From the NCBI RefSeq assembly GCF_018736045.1, contig NZ_CP076132.1, positions 2,651,501-2,715,500 on the forward strand: DNA of 64,000 bases, in the 5' to 3' direction. The notes under the pieces were generated by a model. It saw only the letters and a list, made by a program, of their open reading frames with translations. It had not been told where the DNA came from and ran no database searches. Below are positions 53,847 through 62,550 of the stretch, piece by piece. The translations under genes were made by a program, and so were the position numbers. The number at the start of each line of letters is the position of its first letter. Within the stretch, counting starts at the first letter, position 1. This DNA is from Flammeovirga yaeyamensis (GTDB taxonomy: Bacteria; Bacteroidota; Bacteroidia; Cytophagales; Flammeovirgaceae).

Positions 53847-54944
53847 ATGAATTTATATCAATTAGAACAAATAGAGTTAGAATTTGAAATTCTTATACAA
53901 AAGGATAGACGTAATTGGTTAAGAGTAGCTAAGTTATTGGATAAGATTGAAGTTAACCAGCTTTATAAATTGCGTTCTAGATCTTTTACTGAATATGTTA
54001 AAGAATTAGCACGAAAAAATGGAATTAATATATCCACTTTGTGGCGTGCTCGTTCTGGTGCGAAATTATATGCAGAGCTTTTGGGGGTTCATGATGTGGA
54101 TAAAATGGATGAAGCAAAAGTAAAAACAACTCCTGAACAATTAGAAACATTTAGTAAAGTAAGAACTATCGCTCCACAACGTATAGTTGATGAAGTAAAA
54201 GACAAGATGATTTCAGGTGAAAATATGCGTCATGAATTAAGAGAATTGTGGAACATATATAGACCATTGAAAGGGGGGAAGACTGAAAGAGGTAGGAAAC
54301 GTTCCGAAGAAACTCCAATTGCAGCTGATAAATCAAAGTCTCAATTCGTTGTTCCTTATGATTTAAAGGATAGTAGTAAAAATGAACACGTTAAGGCTAA
54401 TTCTTTAGATAAATATTGGGAAGATCTGAAGAAAATGGAAAAATATCAAGTGTCTTCAGAAAATGTTGCTAGAGCCAATATTATTAATGCTTTACGTTCA
54501 GAACAATGGTTAGCGCGAACATTTAAAGAAGATTTCACTTTTAAGCATGAACATCTTATTAGTTTCCGTTTAGGTGCATATACTGAAATTGATATTCTTT
54601 CTGTATGCAAGCCCAATAAAATGACTAAGGAAAGACCTCAATTTATTGGAGTTGAAGTAGTTACTAACTTAGAAGATTTTGCTAAATCTAAATCAAAAAT
54701 TATAACAAAGGCACAGTATTGCGATTATTTTTACTTTGCTGTACCTTTAAATCAGCAGTATATTGACCATATGAAGGAATTTTGTGAAGGAAAACCTTAC
54801 GGTATAATATGTGTTTCTGATGAATTAAATGATGAAAATAAACACGATTGGAAAATTTTAAAGAGTACTGAAAACCTTCAAATCAGCCCTCAAAATGAAT
54901 ATATTATTATGCAGAAATGTATTGAAAGAATATTGGGCTGGTAG
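53847..54944 (+). CDS. HTH-like plus MmcB-like (PD-(D/E)XK fold) protein of unknown function
   Basis: I use ATG 53847 (MNLYQLEQIE), giving 365 residues. Residues about 45-75 (FTEYVKELARKNGINISTLWRARSG) look like a helix-turn-helix; 95-140 (APQRIVDEVKDKM...RELWNIYRPL) is helical and followed by a basic linker (GGKTERGRKR). The C-terminal third resembles the MmcB branch of the restriction-nuclease fold: TEIDILSV (D249), GVEVVTNLEDFAKSKSK (E270), then YCDYFYFAVPL. In active nucleases the second acidic residue is part of E-x-K; here it reads E-V-V, so cleavage activity is doubtful. No mobile-element neighbours are seen, and I do not know a characterised homologue. Confidence 0.7.
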   Translation: MNLYQLEQIELEFEILIQKDRRNWLRVAKLLDKIEVNQLYKLRSRSFTEYVKELARKNGINISTLWRARSGAKLYAELLGVHDVDKMDEAKVKTTPEQLETFSKVRTIAPQRIVDEVKDKMISGENMRHELRELWNIYRPLKGGKTERGRKRSEETPIAADKSKSQFVVPYDLKDSSKNEHVKANSLDKYWEDLKKMEKYQVSSENVARANIINALRSEQWLARTFKEDFTFKHEHLISFRLGAYTEIDILSVCKPNKMTKERPQFIGVEVVTNLEDFAKSKSKIITKAQYCDYFYFAVPLNQQYIDHMKEFCEGKPYGIICVSDELNDENKHDWKILKSTENLQISPQNEYIIMQKCIERILGW

Positions 54945-55074
54945 TAAATAAAGTTAGTTTAAAATGAAATTGCCTATGACATAACACATATAATATACAT
55001 TATGTTAAATAGATCTTTTATATTCAATATTTATAATTAAATTTACCCTACTTATTTCATGCTATATCTTTACA

Positions 55075-55488
55075 ATGAAAAACTTAAGCAAATCTTCTTT
55101 ACACACAATATTATACGACCCTGAACATCATCTTTTAATGAACTCATGGGATATTGTGAACGAACAAAATTTTTCCATAGAAGAGTATAAGAACGAAGTT
55201 AGACTCTGGGTGGATGTTTGTTTAAAGTATAAACCAAAATATTGTATCACAGATACACGTAATTTCCATTATGTAGTTTCTAAAGAAATTCAAAAATGGT
55301 CATCCGATTTGGCTCTTAAAGAAATCAATTATGTGATTAATAAATTTGCGATTATTCTTTCAGAAAAATTCCTTTCACAGATTTCATTAGAAAATACAAT
55401 TGAACGAAGCATCTATAATGTTTCGATAGATCATAAATATTTTTCAGATATTGAGGTAGCTAAAAAATGGCTCCTTCCCTCCTATTAA
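55075..55488 (+). CDS. SpoIIAA/STAS-like small protein
   Basis: The 137-residue protein begins with a strand (HTILYDPEHHLLMNSW), continues with SIEEYKNEVRLWVDVCLKYKPKYCITDTRNFHYVVSKEIQKW and a strand NKFAIILSEKF. This is the pattern of the small SpoIIAA-like/STAS-fold proteins common in Bacteroidota, with the typical TDTRNF turn. It has no membrane span and no catalytic site. Its start follows a 130-nt AT-rich gap without a clear promoter. Function is unknown. Confidence 0.7.
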   Translation: MKNLSKSSLHTILYDPEHHLLMNSWDIVNEQNFSIEEYKNEVRLWVDVCLKYKPKYCITDTRNFHYVVSKEIQKWSSDLALKEINYVINKFAIILSEKFLSQISLENTIERSIYNVSIDHKYFSDIEVAKKWLLPSY

Positions 55489-55541
55489 ATCATAAAACAT
55501 TGTTATTCAATTAATTAAAATTAAATAAATTTATTTTTTTC

Positions 55542-55572
55542 TTGCATATGTAACAATGTTACATTAGATTTG
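55542..55572 (+). promoter_or_regulatory. Promoter TTG-N20-TAGATTTG with a 17-bp dyad in the spacer
   Basis: TTG at 55542-55544 and TAGATTTG at 55565-55572 are separated by exactly 20 nt, matching both Bacteroidota promoter elements. Between them lies the perfect 7-3-7 dyad ATGTAAC-AAT-GTTACAT (55548-55564), ending at the base before the -7 box. This is a classic repressor position, of TetR-like appearance (inference). Confidence 0.8.
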
Positions 55573-55610
55573 AAGTGTTGATTAATTATTCATAACAAAT
55601 TCTTCAAACT

Positions 55611-55928
55611 ATGAAAAAGTCTATTTTAAAAATTTTCGCTACTACCCTATTAATGTTGACTGTTTTATCTTTTGATATCCAAGCAAAGGATGACAACAGA
55701 ATTGTTAAAACACATAATATTGATGTCGCTCAAATAGTTATGACTATTCAGTATGGCGATGGCTTTTTCACCCTAACAAGAAGATTGTTTAAAGTTTTAG
55801 AGAAAGATCCAAGAAATGTAACTTGGGATGATGTGCTTCTTTTAAAAACTATTTATGAAGAACAGAAAGGAAGTGATAAACTAGAAGTCGGAGAAAAATT
55901 CATCATTATAAAAAATGAGTTTATATAA
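55611..55928 (+). CDS. Small secreted protein with a LysM-like C-terminal part
   Basis: The 105-residue protein has a signal peptide (MKKSILKIFATTLLMLTVLSFDIQA, cleavage likely after A25). The mature part contains YGDGFFTLTRRLFKVLEKDP and LEVGEKFIIIK, which follow the LysM pattern (G-D-x-x-x-x-I-A...; L-x-x-G-x-x-x-x-I) although with an unusual insert. A peptidoglycan- or glycan-binding role is therefore possible but not secure. The gene has its own dyad-containing promoter and a strong terminator, so it is a single, probably tightly regulated unit. Confidence 0.75.
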   Translation: MKKSILKIFATTLLMLTVLSFDIQAKDDNRIVKTHNIDVAQIVMTIQYGDGFFTLTRRLFKVLEKDPRNVTWDDVLLLKTIYEEQKGSDKLEVGEKFIIIKNEFI

Positions 55929-55929
55929 A

Positions 55930-55970
55930 AAGGACGGGTGATACAAAAAAGTATCACCCGTTCTTCTTTT
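55930..55970. terminator. Two-way terminator between LysM-like gene and rlmD
   Basis: An 11-bp stem (55934-55944 with 55951-55961), lengthened by G-U and A-T pairs outward, has a 6-nt loop. T-rich flanks are present on both strands, serving two convergent genes. Confidence 0.9.
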
Positions 55971-55986
55971 ATATGAGTTATTGAAA

Positions 55987-57396
55987 TTATTTTAATTCCA
56001 ATGCTACTACATTTTCAACATGATAAGTTTGTGGGAACATATCTACTGGAGTTACCTCTACAACCTTATATTTAGAATCGAGTAAGGCCAAGTCTCTTGC
56101 TTGTGTAGCAGGATTACAGCTTACATATACAATTCTTGTTGGCTCTACTTCCAAAATCTGATTAATTACATCTTCATGCATTCCTGCTCTTGGAGGGTCA
56201 GTAATAATCACATCTGGATTACCATGCTTTTTAATGAAAGATTTTGTTAGAATATCTTTCATATCACCAGCAAAGAATTTACAATTTTCTATACCATTTA
56301 ATTCTGCATTCTTATTAGCATCCTTAATTGCATCTTCTACATACTCAATACCAATTACTTCTTTTGCCTTTTTAGAAACAAATTGTGCAATTGTACCTGT
56401 ACCAGTATATAAATCATATACTCTTTCCTCACCTGTAAGCTTAGCAAAATCACAAGCTACTTTGTATAAAGTATATGCTTGTTCAGAGTTTGTTTGGTAG
56501 AAAGATTTTGGACCTACTCTAAATCTTAAACCTTCCATTTCTTCCTCTATATAAGGTTTCCCATTGAAAACTTTAAAATCTAAATCTTGGTAACTATCGT
56601 TTCTCTTTTGATTAATGACATATAATAAAGAAGTAATCTCAGGGAATGATTCTTTAAGATGATTCATCACCAATTGAATTTGTTCTTCATTATTATCATA
56701 AAACTGCACCATAACCATTAGGTCTTTTGTTGATGCCGTTCTAATGATTAAGTTTCTCAATAAACCAGTATGCTCATAATGATCAAATGTTGTTAAATCA
56801 TTATCAAGAATAAATTGATATAGAGATTTTCTGATTTTATCAGCTGGCTGATTTTGAAGATAACAATCGTTCAAATGTAAAACTCTATTCCACATTCCTG
56901 GCAAGTGAAGTCCAACACCTCTTCTTTCAATGTTTTCTCCACCTGTTTCCATTTCTTCTTTCGTTAACCAACGGCTTGAAGTAAATGTGAAATCCATTTT
57001 ATTTCTATATTCTTTGGTCTTTTCAGAACCTAAAATCGGATTGAATTCAGGAAGATCTATCTTACCAATTCTAGTCAATTGATCCTCAACTTGTTTATGT
57101 TTGAAATGCAATTGTGATTTATAATCAAGCATTTGCCATTTACAACCACCGCAAAGTCCAAAATGCTCACAAAAAGCATCTACTCTAAGATCAGAATATT
57201 GATGGAAATTGATCGGTCTCGCTTCCATATATGCCTTGCGTTTTTTAGTCACTTGCAAGTCACAAATATCACCTTTCACAGCACCTGTTACAAAAACAGT
57301 CATATTATCTTCTGTTTTTGCGATTGCTTTTCCTTCAGCACCAATATCGATGATTTCAATATTTTCTAGAACTATATTTTTCTTTCTTCTTGCCAT
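55987..57396 (-). CDS. rlmD: 23S rRNA (uracil-C5)-methyltransferase, RumA/RlmD family
   Basis: The enzyme methylates C5 of a uracil in 23S rRNA (U1939 in E. coli) with SAM. The 469-residue protein has an N-terminal TRAM domain (about 8-65), a 4Fe-4S-type cysteine set (CEHFGLCGGCKW and a further Cys), and a Rossmann methyltransferase domain with VYDLYTGTGTIAQF, VIITDPPRAGMHE and the nucleophilic cysteine in IVYVSCNPATQARDL. The RlmD versus RlmC/TrmA distinction is by family resemblance. It is the last gene of the BamA-homologue-folK-rlmD operon. Confidence 0.92.
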   Translation of the reverse strand: MARRKKNIVLENIEIIDIGAEGKAIAKTEDNMTVFVTGAVKGDICDLQVTKKRKAYMEARPINFHQYSDLRVDAFCEHFGLCGGCKWQMLDYKSQLHFKHKQVEDQLTRIGKIDLPEFNPILGSEKTKEYRNKMDFTFTSSRWLTKEEMETGGENIERRGVGLHLPGMWNRVLHLNDCYLQNQPADKIRKSLYQFILDNDLTTFDHYEHTGLLRNLIIRTASTKDLMVMVQFYDNNEEQIQLVMNHLKESFPEITSLLYVINQKRNDSYQDLDFKVFNGKPYIEEEMEGLRFRVGPKSFYQTNSEQAYTLYKVACDFAKLTGEERVYDLYTGTGTIAQFVSKKAKEVIGIEYVEDAIKDANKNAELNGIENCKFFAGDMKDILTKSFIKKHGNPDVIITDPPRAGMHEDVINQILEVEPTRIVYVSCNPATQARDLALLDSKYKVVEVTPVDMFPQTYHVENVVALELK

Positions 57397-57407
57397 TTGA
57401 TTCTAAT

Positions 57408-57902
57408 TTAACTCATTACCTTTTGTAACTTCTTTACTGGTAACGAGTCGTTACATTGCAAAAGTAATTGACTTATACTGAGATTTAAAACTGGGTGTAT
57501 AAACTCAGGAATAATTTCTGTTAACGGTTCTAATGTAAATCTCCTTTCTTGAATAAAAGGATGAGGAACTTTTAGATTAGGTTGATCAATGATAATATCA
57601 TTATAGAAAAGGATATCTATATCAATGATACGTGCACCCCATTTCTCTTTTCTTACTCTTCCAAGTTTATTTTCAATCTTTTGAGTGATAAGGATTAAAT
57701 CCTCAGGAGATATATCGCTTTCAACACAGAGTGTTTGATTATAATAAGAAGGCTGATCTTCTTTACCCCAAGCAGCAGTTTCATAGATATGAGAAATCGA
57801 CTTTACATCTCCAATTTCATCTTGAATAAAATTGACAGCATTTGATAAAGTATCTAGCTTATTGCCCAGATTAGCACCTAATAAAAGTATTATAGAACTC
57901 AT
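57408..57902 (-). CDS. folK: 6-hydroxymethyl-7,8-dihydropterin pyrophosphokinase
   Basis: FolK transfers pyrophosphate from ATP to hydroxymethyldihydropterin in folate synthesis. The 164-residue protein begins ILLLGANLGNKLDTL, then YETAAWGKEDQPSYYNQTLCV, the HPPK signature KWGARIIDIDILFYND and VPHPFIQERRFTLEPL. Length and motifs are typical. It lies 27 nt after the BamA-like gene and 11 nt before rlmD on the same strand. Confidence 0.95.
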   Translation of the reverse strand: MSSIILLLGANLGNKLDTLSNAVNFIQDEIGDVKSISHIYETAAWGKEDQPSYYNQTLCVESDISPEDLILITQKIENKLGRVRKEKWGARIIDIDILFYNDIIIDQPNLKVPHPFIQERRFTLEPLTEIIPEFIHPVLNLSISQLLLQCNDSLPVKKLQKVMS

Positions 57903-57929
57903 TTAAATTATTTTTTCCAAAAATAAGCA

Positions 57930-60479
57930 TTAGAACGGATAACCAATACCTATATTAAATTCTGTTGTGCCTTTTCCTAGAAAATCGTACCCAGCAATAA
58001 ATCTATAACCTTCTTGTCTTGCAGGATCAAATATTTTTGTTCCAACATCAAGTCGTATAATTAGGAATGAGAAATCGAGTCTTGCACCAACACCTGCGCC
58101 AATACCAAATTCTTTCCAAAAACGAGAAAATTCAAAATTCCCTCCCGGTCGAGTTTGATCTTCTTCCAATAACCAAACGTTAGATGCATCTATGAAGAAT
58201 GCCCATTGCAATAATCTTGAGATTTTATAACGCCATTCCACGTTAAACTCCATAATCATATCGCCAGGCTGTTCATAACTATAATCAAACGTACCATTTT
58301 CTCTTTGAGGCGGTGTGTAAGAACCCGGACCTAATCGTCTTGGACGCCATGCTCTATTGGAATTACCACCTCCACTAAAGAAGTATTTTTCGTAAGGTAA
58401 TGCATCTACTTCACCATATGATTTTGCAACACCCATGTGGATCCTCGAAGCAAAAATATGTTTCTTCTTTTCACCAATAGGTACAACTCGACGTAAATCA
58501 AAATATAATTTATAGAATTTATAATAACGTAAACCATATATCGAACCAGGTTGACTTCCAGTCCAATCGTTAACAATATCAAGAAAATTACCTCCAACTT
58601 CTCCAAATAATTTTATATAAGAAGCTTTTGAAGTTCCAGTTACATAATTCCCTCTCATTCTTGACATACTCAAGTGACTACTTGTAACAAATGAATTGTC
58701 AAATGAATAATGAAGTGTGTTACCTTGTTCTGCTAATTGCTGAAGACGTACTCTAAAATCATTACTCAAGAATGGAGTTCTAATTACGTTAAGGTCTGCC
58801 AGGGAAAATTCGAATAAATCTTCTTTTCTGTTTCTCCACTCATATCCAAACTGTCCTTTAATGTTTAAACGAGTGTATTCTGGTCGACTGACATAAGCAA
58901 CATCAGAAAGTATTTTCGTTTTGGCTGTTCTATAATAATAAAGATCATTCAGTTTTGCAGAAAAAGGAATTAACGGTCGTGGTACTTTTAAGATAGTACT
59001 AAAACCATATTCGGTACCGTTATATAACTCATCTGAACTTTCTGTAACAGATGCCTGTGCTTCTAAAGAAAAACGGCCTCTAAATTCCAAAGACTCAGCA
59101 CCTCTAAATATATTTCTACTTTTTAAAGAGATACTGGCAAATGGACCTGGTAATGATCGGCTTACATTTAAACCTGTTTCAAAGGCATATTGATACTTAT
59201 TGAACGAACTTGTATAAATGTTAGCATTTAAAGAATCTTCTCCTTGTTTGACATATTCAATATTCACAAACTTGAAGGCATCCATTTGACTGAGGAAAAA
59301 ACGGGTATCATTGGTTAATGACTCATTAAAAGGTTTGGATTCTTTTAAAGCCATTTTACCATTGAGTATCTTTTCCTTGTATTTTTTTGAATGCTGAATG
59401 TATGTGATATCATCATATTCTGTTGAGTCGGAAGCGACTTTATCGTTCGGATCTGTCTCAACCACTATATCTTTGATGTAGTATTTAGTGTGGGTATCTT
59501 TGTCTGCAGGAGAATCAATGATCAGTTTTACATCGACTTTTAAATGGGTTTTGTTTGTGTCTACTTCATATTTGATATAATTCGTATTAAAGTCGAAGTA
59601 GCCATTATTTTTTAAAAGTTTAGTGATTCGATTTCTCTCATTCTGTAGTTTCGTTTCAGAATATTGGGTCTTTTCCTTTAAAATTGACTTCTTATTGTAA
59701 GTCATGATAAAGTTCAACACTTCCCTATCTTTAACATCATAAACCAATTTATTGATCATCCAAGGCTTATTCTCTTTTACCGTAAATACTTCTCTAACAA
59801 ATACGTAAGGTTCCGTTTGTAAGGTATCATAATGATAGGATACTTTTGCATTTAAATACCCTTTGGTTACTAAATAACGTTGGATACTTTTTGCAGCTGA
59901 TTCAGATGATTCTATATCAAAATATGATGGAGGTTCTCCTGCAGAACGCATTAACCAATTTCCTTTTTCTAAGCGGGTGTTTAACTTTTCTGTTTTAGAA
60001 ATTGATTTCGATTTTATCTTTCTTAGTTTTCTGATTCCTCTTATTGAATCACGTACACTCCTTTTCTCAATCTCATGAACTTTAGCATATGTTTCGTAAA
60101 TATCCAATTGATATAAACTATCTAACAAGGCTCTGTTATCTTCTATAGATTCAAGTAACTCCTTCTCTTTATAATTGATGAGAGTTTCATAGTAATCATT
60201 TAGATCTGAAAGTTTAGCACTATCTTTTGATACCTGCTTTTCATAATACTTCTCGCCTCTTTGATAAGCAGCTAATGGAGTTCTTAATCCTGTTCCAAGA
60301 AAAGTACGGTTGGGTTTATTTCGAATGAGGTTTTCTAGGACAGAACGATCGGTGTACTTCACTCCTTCAATTCTTTGTTTAGCAAGAAGGGCGTTTTCTT
60401 TCTCAAGTTCTTTGTAGGAAACACAACTTGATATTAAGAAAGATATAAGAATTAATATGTAATGATTTGATTTTAACAA
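57930..60479 (-). CDS. Second lipoprotein BamA/TamA-type outer-membrane protein
   Basis: The 849-residue protein starts with a lipoprotein signal (MLKSNHYILILISFLISSC, C19). A charged helical region (about 20-165; heavy in K and E, LSDLNDYYETLINYKEKEL) precedes POTRA-like repeats (YLVTKGYLNAKVSYHYDT, RITKLLKNNGYFDFNTNYIKYEV). The Omp85 barrel has the loop-6-type motif SGGGNSNRAWRPRRLGPGSY and ends IGIGYPF. It parallels the TamL protein at 43736 but is longer at the N-terminus and lacks a TamB neighbour. It may be a second TamL-type or a specialised assembly factor. It leads the operon with folK and rlmD. Confidence 0.88.
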   Translation of the reverse strand: MLKSNHYILILISFLISSCVSYKELEKENALLAKQRIEGVKYTDRSVLENLIRNKPNRTFLGTGLRTPLAAYQRGEKYYEKQVSKDSAKLSDLNDYYETLINYKEKELLESIEDNRALLDSLYQLDIYETYAKVHEIEKRSVRDSIRGIRKLRKIKSKSISKTEKLNTRLEKGNWLMRSAGEPPSYFDIESSESAAKSIQRYLVTKGYLNAKVSYHYDTLQTEPYVFVREVFTVKENKPWMINKLVYDVKDREVLNFIMTYNKKSILKEKTQYSETKLQNERNRITKLLKNNGYFDFNTNYIKYEVDTNKTHLKVDVKLIIDSPADKDTHTKYYIKDIVVETDPNDKVASDSTEYDDITYIQHSKKYKEKILNGKMALKESKPFNESLTNDTRFFLSQMDAFKFVNIEYVKQGEDSLNANIYTSSFNKYQYAFETGLNVSRSLPGPFASISLKSRNIFRGAESLEFRGRFSLEAQASVTESSDELYNGTEYGFSTILKVPRPLIPFSAKLNDLYYYRTAKTKILSDVAYVSRPEYTRLNIKGQFGYEWRNRKEDLFEFSLADLNVIRTPFLSNDFRVRLQQLAEQGNTLHYSFDNSFVTSSHLSMSRMRGNYVTGTSKASYIKLFGEVGGNFLDIVNDWTGSQPGSIYGLRYYKFYKLYFDLRRVVPIGEKKKHIFASRIHMGVAKSYGEVDALPYEKYFFSGGGNSNRAWRPRRLGPGSYTPPQRENGTFDYSYEQPGDMIMEFNVEWRYKISRLLQWAFFIDASNVWLLEEDQTRPGGNFEFSRFWKEFGIGAGVGARLDFSFLIIRLDVGTKIFDPARQEGYRFIAGYDFLGKGTTEFNIGIGYPF

Positions 60480-60539
60480 AAAGAAATGATGAATTGAAGT
60501 TATCTGTTCTATAATGTAAACATATTAAAAAATCACATA

Positions 60540-60569
60540 AAACACTCACCTTTAAAAAGATGAGTGTTT
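60540..60569 (-). terminator. Terminator of dnaB
   Basis: A 9-bp stem (60540-60548 with 60561-60569) with a 12-nt loop is followed on the minus strand by a moderately T-rich stretch, 17 nt beyond the dnaB stop. Confidence 0.65.
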
Positions 60570-60585
60570 CTTGTTATATTAAATA

Positions 60586-62271
60586 TTAAAATGGAGGATC
60601 ATTTGATGGAGGTGGTACATTCTCATCATTATTGTCTTCATTTCTATTAAGTTTTGAAGGGAATGTCATAGGTTGATTACTATCCTGGTTTCCTTCGTTA
60701 AATCCTTCCTCTAAATTTAGATCAGGCGGTAGTGCATTCATTTGATCAAAGCTCACTTCTCCACTAGGCATATTTGCTGGTATTGGAGCACCAGCAAAAC
60801 CACCCATATCCATATTGCCCATCATATCATCATGCATAAATGAGCTTTCCTCCCAATCGGTAAACTTGGTATATTGACCAATGAACTTCAAGCGAACATT
60901 TTCCAAACCACCACTACGGTTTTTAGAAATAATCACTTCGCCCATTCCTTTTGTAGAATTACCTTCTTCATCCTCATCTAAACCATAATATTCAGGTCTG
61001 TAAAGGAACATAACCATATCAGCATCTTGCTCGATTGATCCCGATTCACGAAGATCGGATAATTGTGGTCGTTTATCTCCACCCCTTGTTTCAACCGCTC
61101 TTGATAATTGAGATAGTGCAATTACTGGAACATTTAGTTCCTTCGCAATTTGTTTCAATGATCTTGAAATAAAGGCAATTTCTTGTTCACGGTTACCTTT
61201 TGATTTACTATCGCCAGCTGACATTAATTGAAGATAATCAATCACAATTAGCTGAATATCATGCTGTGCTTTTAATCTACGACACTTAGCTCTTAGTTCT
61301 AAAACTGTTAAGGCAGGTGTGTCATCTATGTATATAGGTGCAGAAGAAAGTTGACCCGTTTTGTCTACAAGTCTCCTCCATTCAGCATCACTTAAGTTAC
61401 CCTTTTTAAGTTTTTCACTTTCCAATTCAGCTTCAGCAGAAACCAAACGTTTTACCAACTGTGCGGCACTCATCTCTAGAGAGAATATCGCAGTAGCTTT
61501 TTGGAATCCTACAGATGCATTTCTACAAGCAGAAAGAATAAAGGCTGTCTTACCCATCGCAGGACGGGCTGCAATAATAATTAAATCAGAAGGTTGCCAT
61601 CCAGAAGTAACTCGATCTAGACCAGTAAAGCCAGATGGAACACCTGTCATGCCATCTTGGTTATCTTTAAGCGATTCTAGTTCCATAAAAACTTCTTTCA
61701 CAACATCGTTCATGCCGACATAGTTTTTACGAACATTTTCTTCAGATACTTCGAATAATGAGTTTTCCATTTTATCCAATAAGTCGAAGACATCCGTAGT
61801 ATCATCATAGGCTTTTTGTTGAATTTCATTAGAAACACCTATTAGCTTTCGCTTAATAGAATATTCTTGAAGTATTCTAGCATAATGAACTACGTTAGCT
61901 GATGAAGTAACATTATTAGATAACTGAGCGATGTATGACACACCTCCCGCTTTTTCTAACTCTCCTTTCTTCTTTAATTCATGGACAATCGTCATCGCAT
62001 CGACTGGTTCTGAGCGATTAAAAATTCCAACAATCGCGTTGTAAATCATCTGATGGGCTTCCCTATCGAAAGAATCTGCTTTCAATACTTCAATAACCTC
62101 ATTCAATGCCTCTTTTTCTAAAATTAAGGCACCCAATGTGGCTTGTTCCAACTGATGATCACACGGACGTTTTTTCGCATTCATAAGTTCTGCACTTTGT
62201 GCAGGTTCTAGTGATTGACTAGGAAATGCGGAATGAATTAAATTACTTCTTGAACCTTTTGATTTATCCAT
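60586..62271 (-). CDS. dnaB: Replicative DNA helicase DnaB
   Basis: DnaB is the hexameric helicase that unwinds DNA ahead of the replisome. The 561-residue protein has the N-terminal collar domain (about 36-170; CDHQLEQATLGALILEKEAL) and the RecA-like motor with Walker A AARPAMGKTAF (about 234-244), IVIDYLQLMSAG, QLSRAVETR and DLRESGSIEQDADMV. A low-complexity tail (about 490-561) rich in M, P, D and N extends beyond the usual end. The start is uncertain: ATG 62271 adds 35 residues before the conserved domain, and an internal ATG at 62184 (MNAKKRPCDHQ) is also possible. A -7 box lies unusually close to 62271, which favours the shorter form. Confidence 0.96.
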   Translation of the reverse strand: MDKSKGSRSNLIHSAFPSQSLEPAQSAELMNAKKRPCDHQLEQATLGALILEKEALNEVIEVLKADSFDREAHQMIYNAIVGIFNRSEPVDAMTIVHELKKKGELEKAGGVSYIAQLSNNVTSSANVVHYARILQEYSIKRKLIGVSNEIQQKAYDDTTDVFDLLDKMENSLFEVSEENVRKNYVGMNDVVKEVFMELESLKDNQDGMTGVPSGFTGLDRVTSGWQPSDLIIIAARPAMGKTAFILSACRNASVGFQKATAIFSLEMSAAQLVKRLVSAEAELESEKLKKGNLSDAEWRRLVDKTGQLSSAPIYIDDTPALTVLELRAKCRRLKAQHDIQLIVIDYLQLMSAGDSKSKGNREQEIAFISRSLKQIAKELNVPVIALSQLSRAVETRGGDKRPQLSDLRESGSIEQDADMVMFLYRPEYYGLDEDEEGNSTKGMGEVIISKNRSGGLENVRLKFIGQYTKFTDWEESSFMHDDMMGNMDMGGFAGAPIPANMPSGEVSFDQMNALPPDLNLEEGFNEGNQDSNQPMTFPSKLNRNEDNNDENVPPPSNDPPF

Positions 62272-62275
62272 AACA

Positions 62276-62283
62276 CAAAATTA
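62276..62283 (-). promoter_or_regulatory. Possible -7 box near the dnaB start
   Basis: The minus strand reads TAATTTTG, matching TAnnTTTG, only 5 nt before ATG 62271. If active, the transcript would start near or inside that codon, so translation would begin at the later ATG 62184. Confidence 0.35.
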
Positions 62284-62506
62284 ATAGGTTTTATGGTATT
62301 TTGCCTTATACTTTAGGTGCTTCATTCATAATTATTTAAAACAAAAATTATTTATCACAGAATCAATCCAATAAAAAAACATCCTTTTTCACTTAAAATA
62401 GGTTCTAAAAACTATTGAAAATTGTCTTTTTATTAATTAAATCTTAATTGTAAGAGTAAATCAAATAATAATTGAAACGAAATACAGTTTAAACCAACGT
62501 TTATAT

Positions 62507-62514
62507 TATTTTTG
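62507..62514 (+). promoter_or_regulatory. Probable -7 box of the mpl-like gene
   Basis: TATTTTTG is a full match to TAnnTTTG, 36 nt before the start. No TTG is seen at the ideal -33 spacing. Confidence 0.5.
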
Positions 62515-62550
62515 CAAACAGTATAAAGAGTATAATCATAATTAACATAC

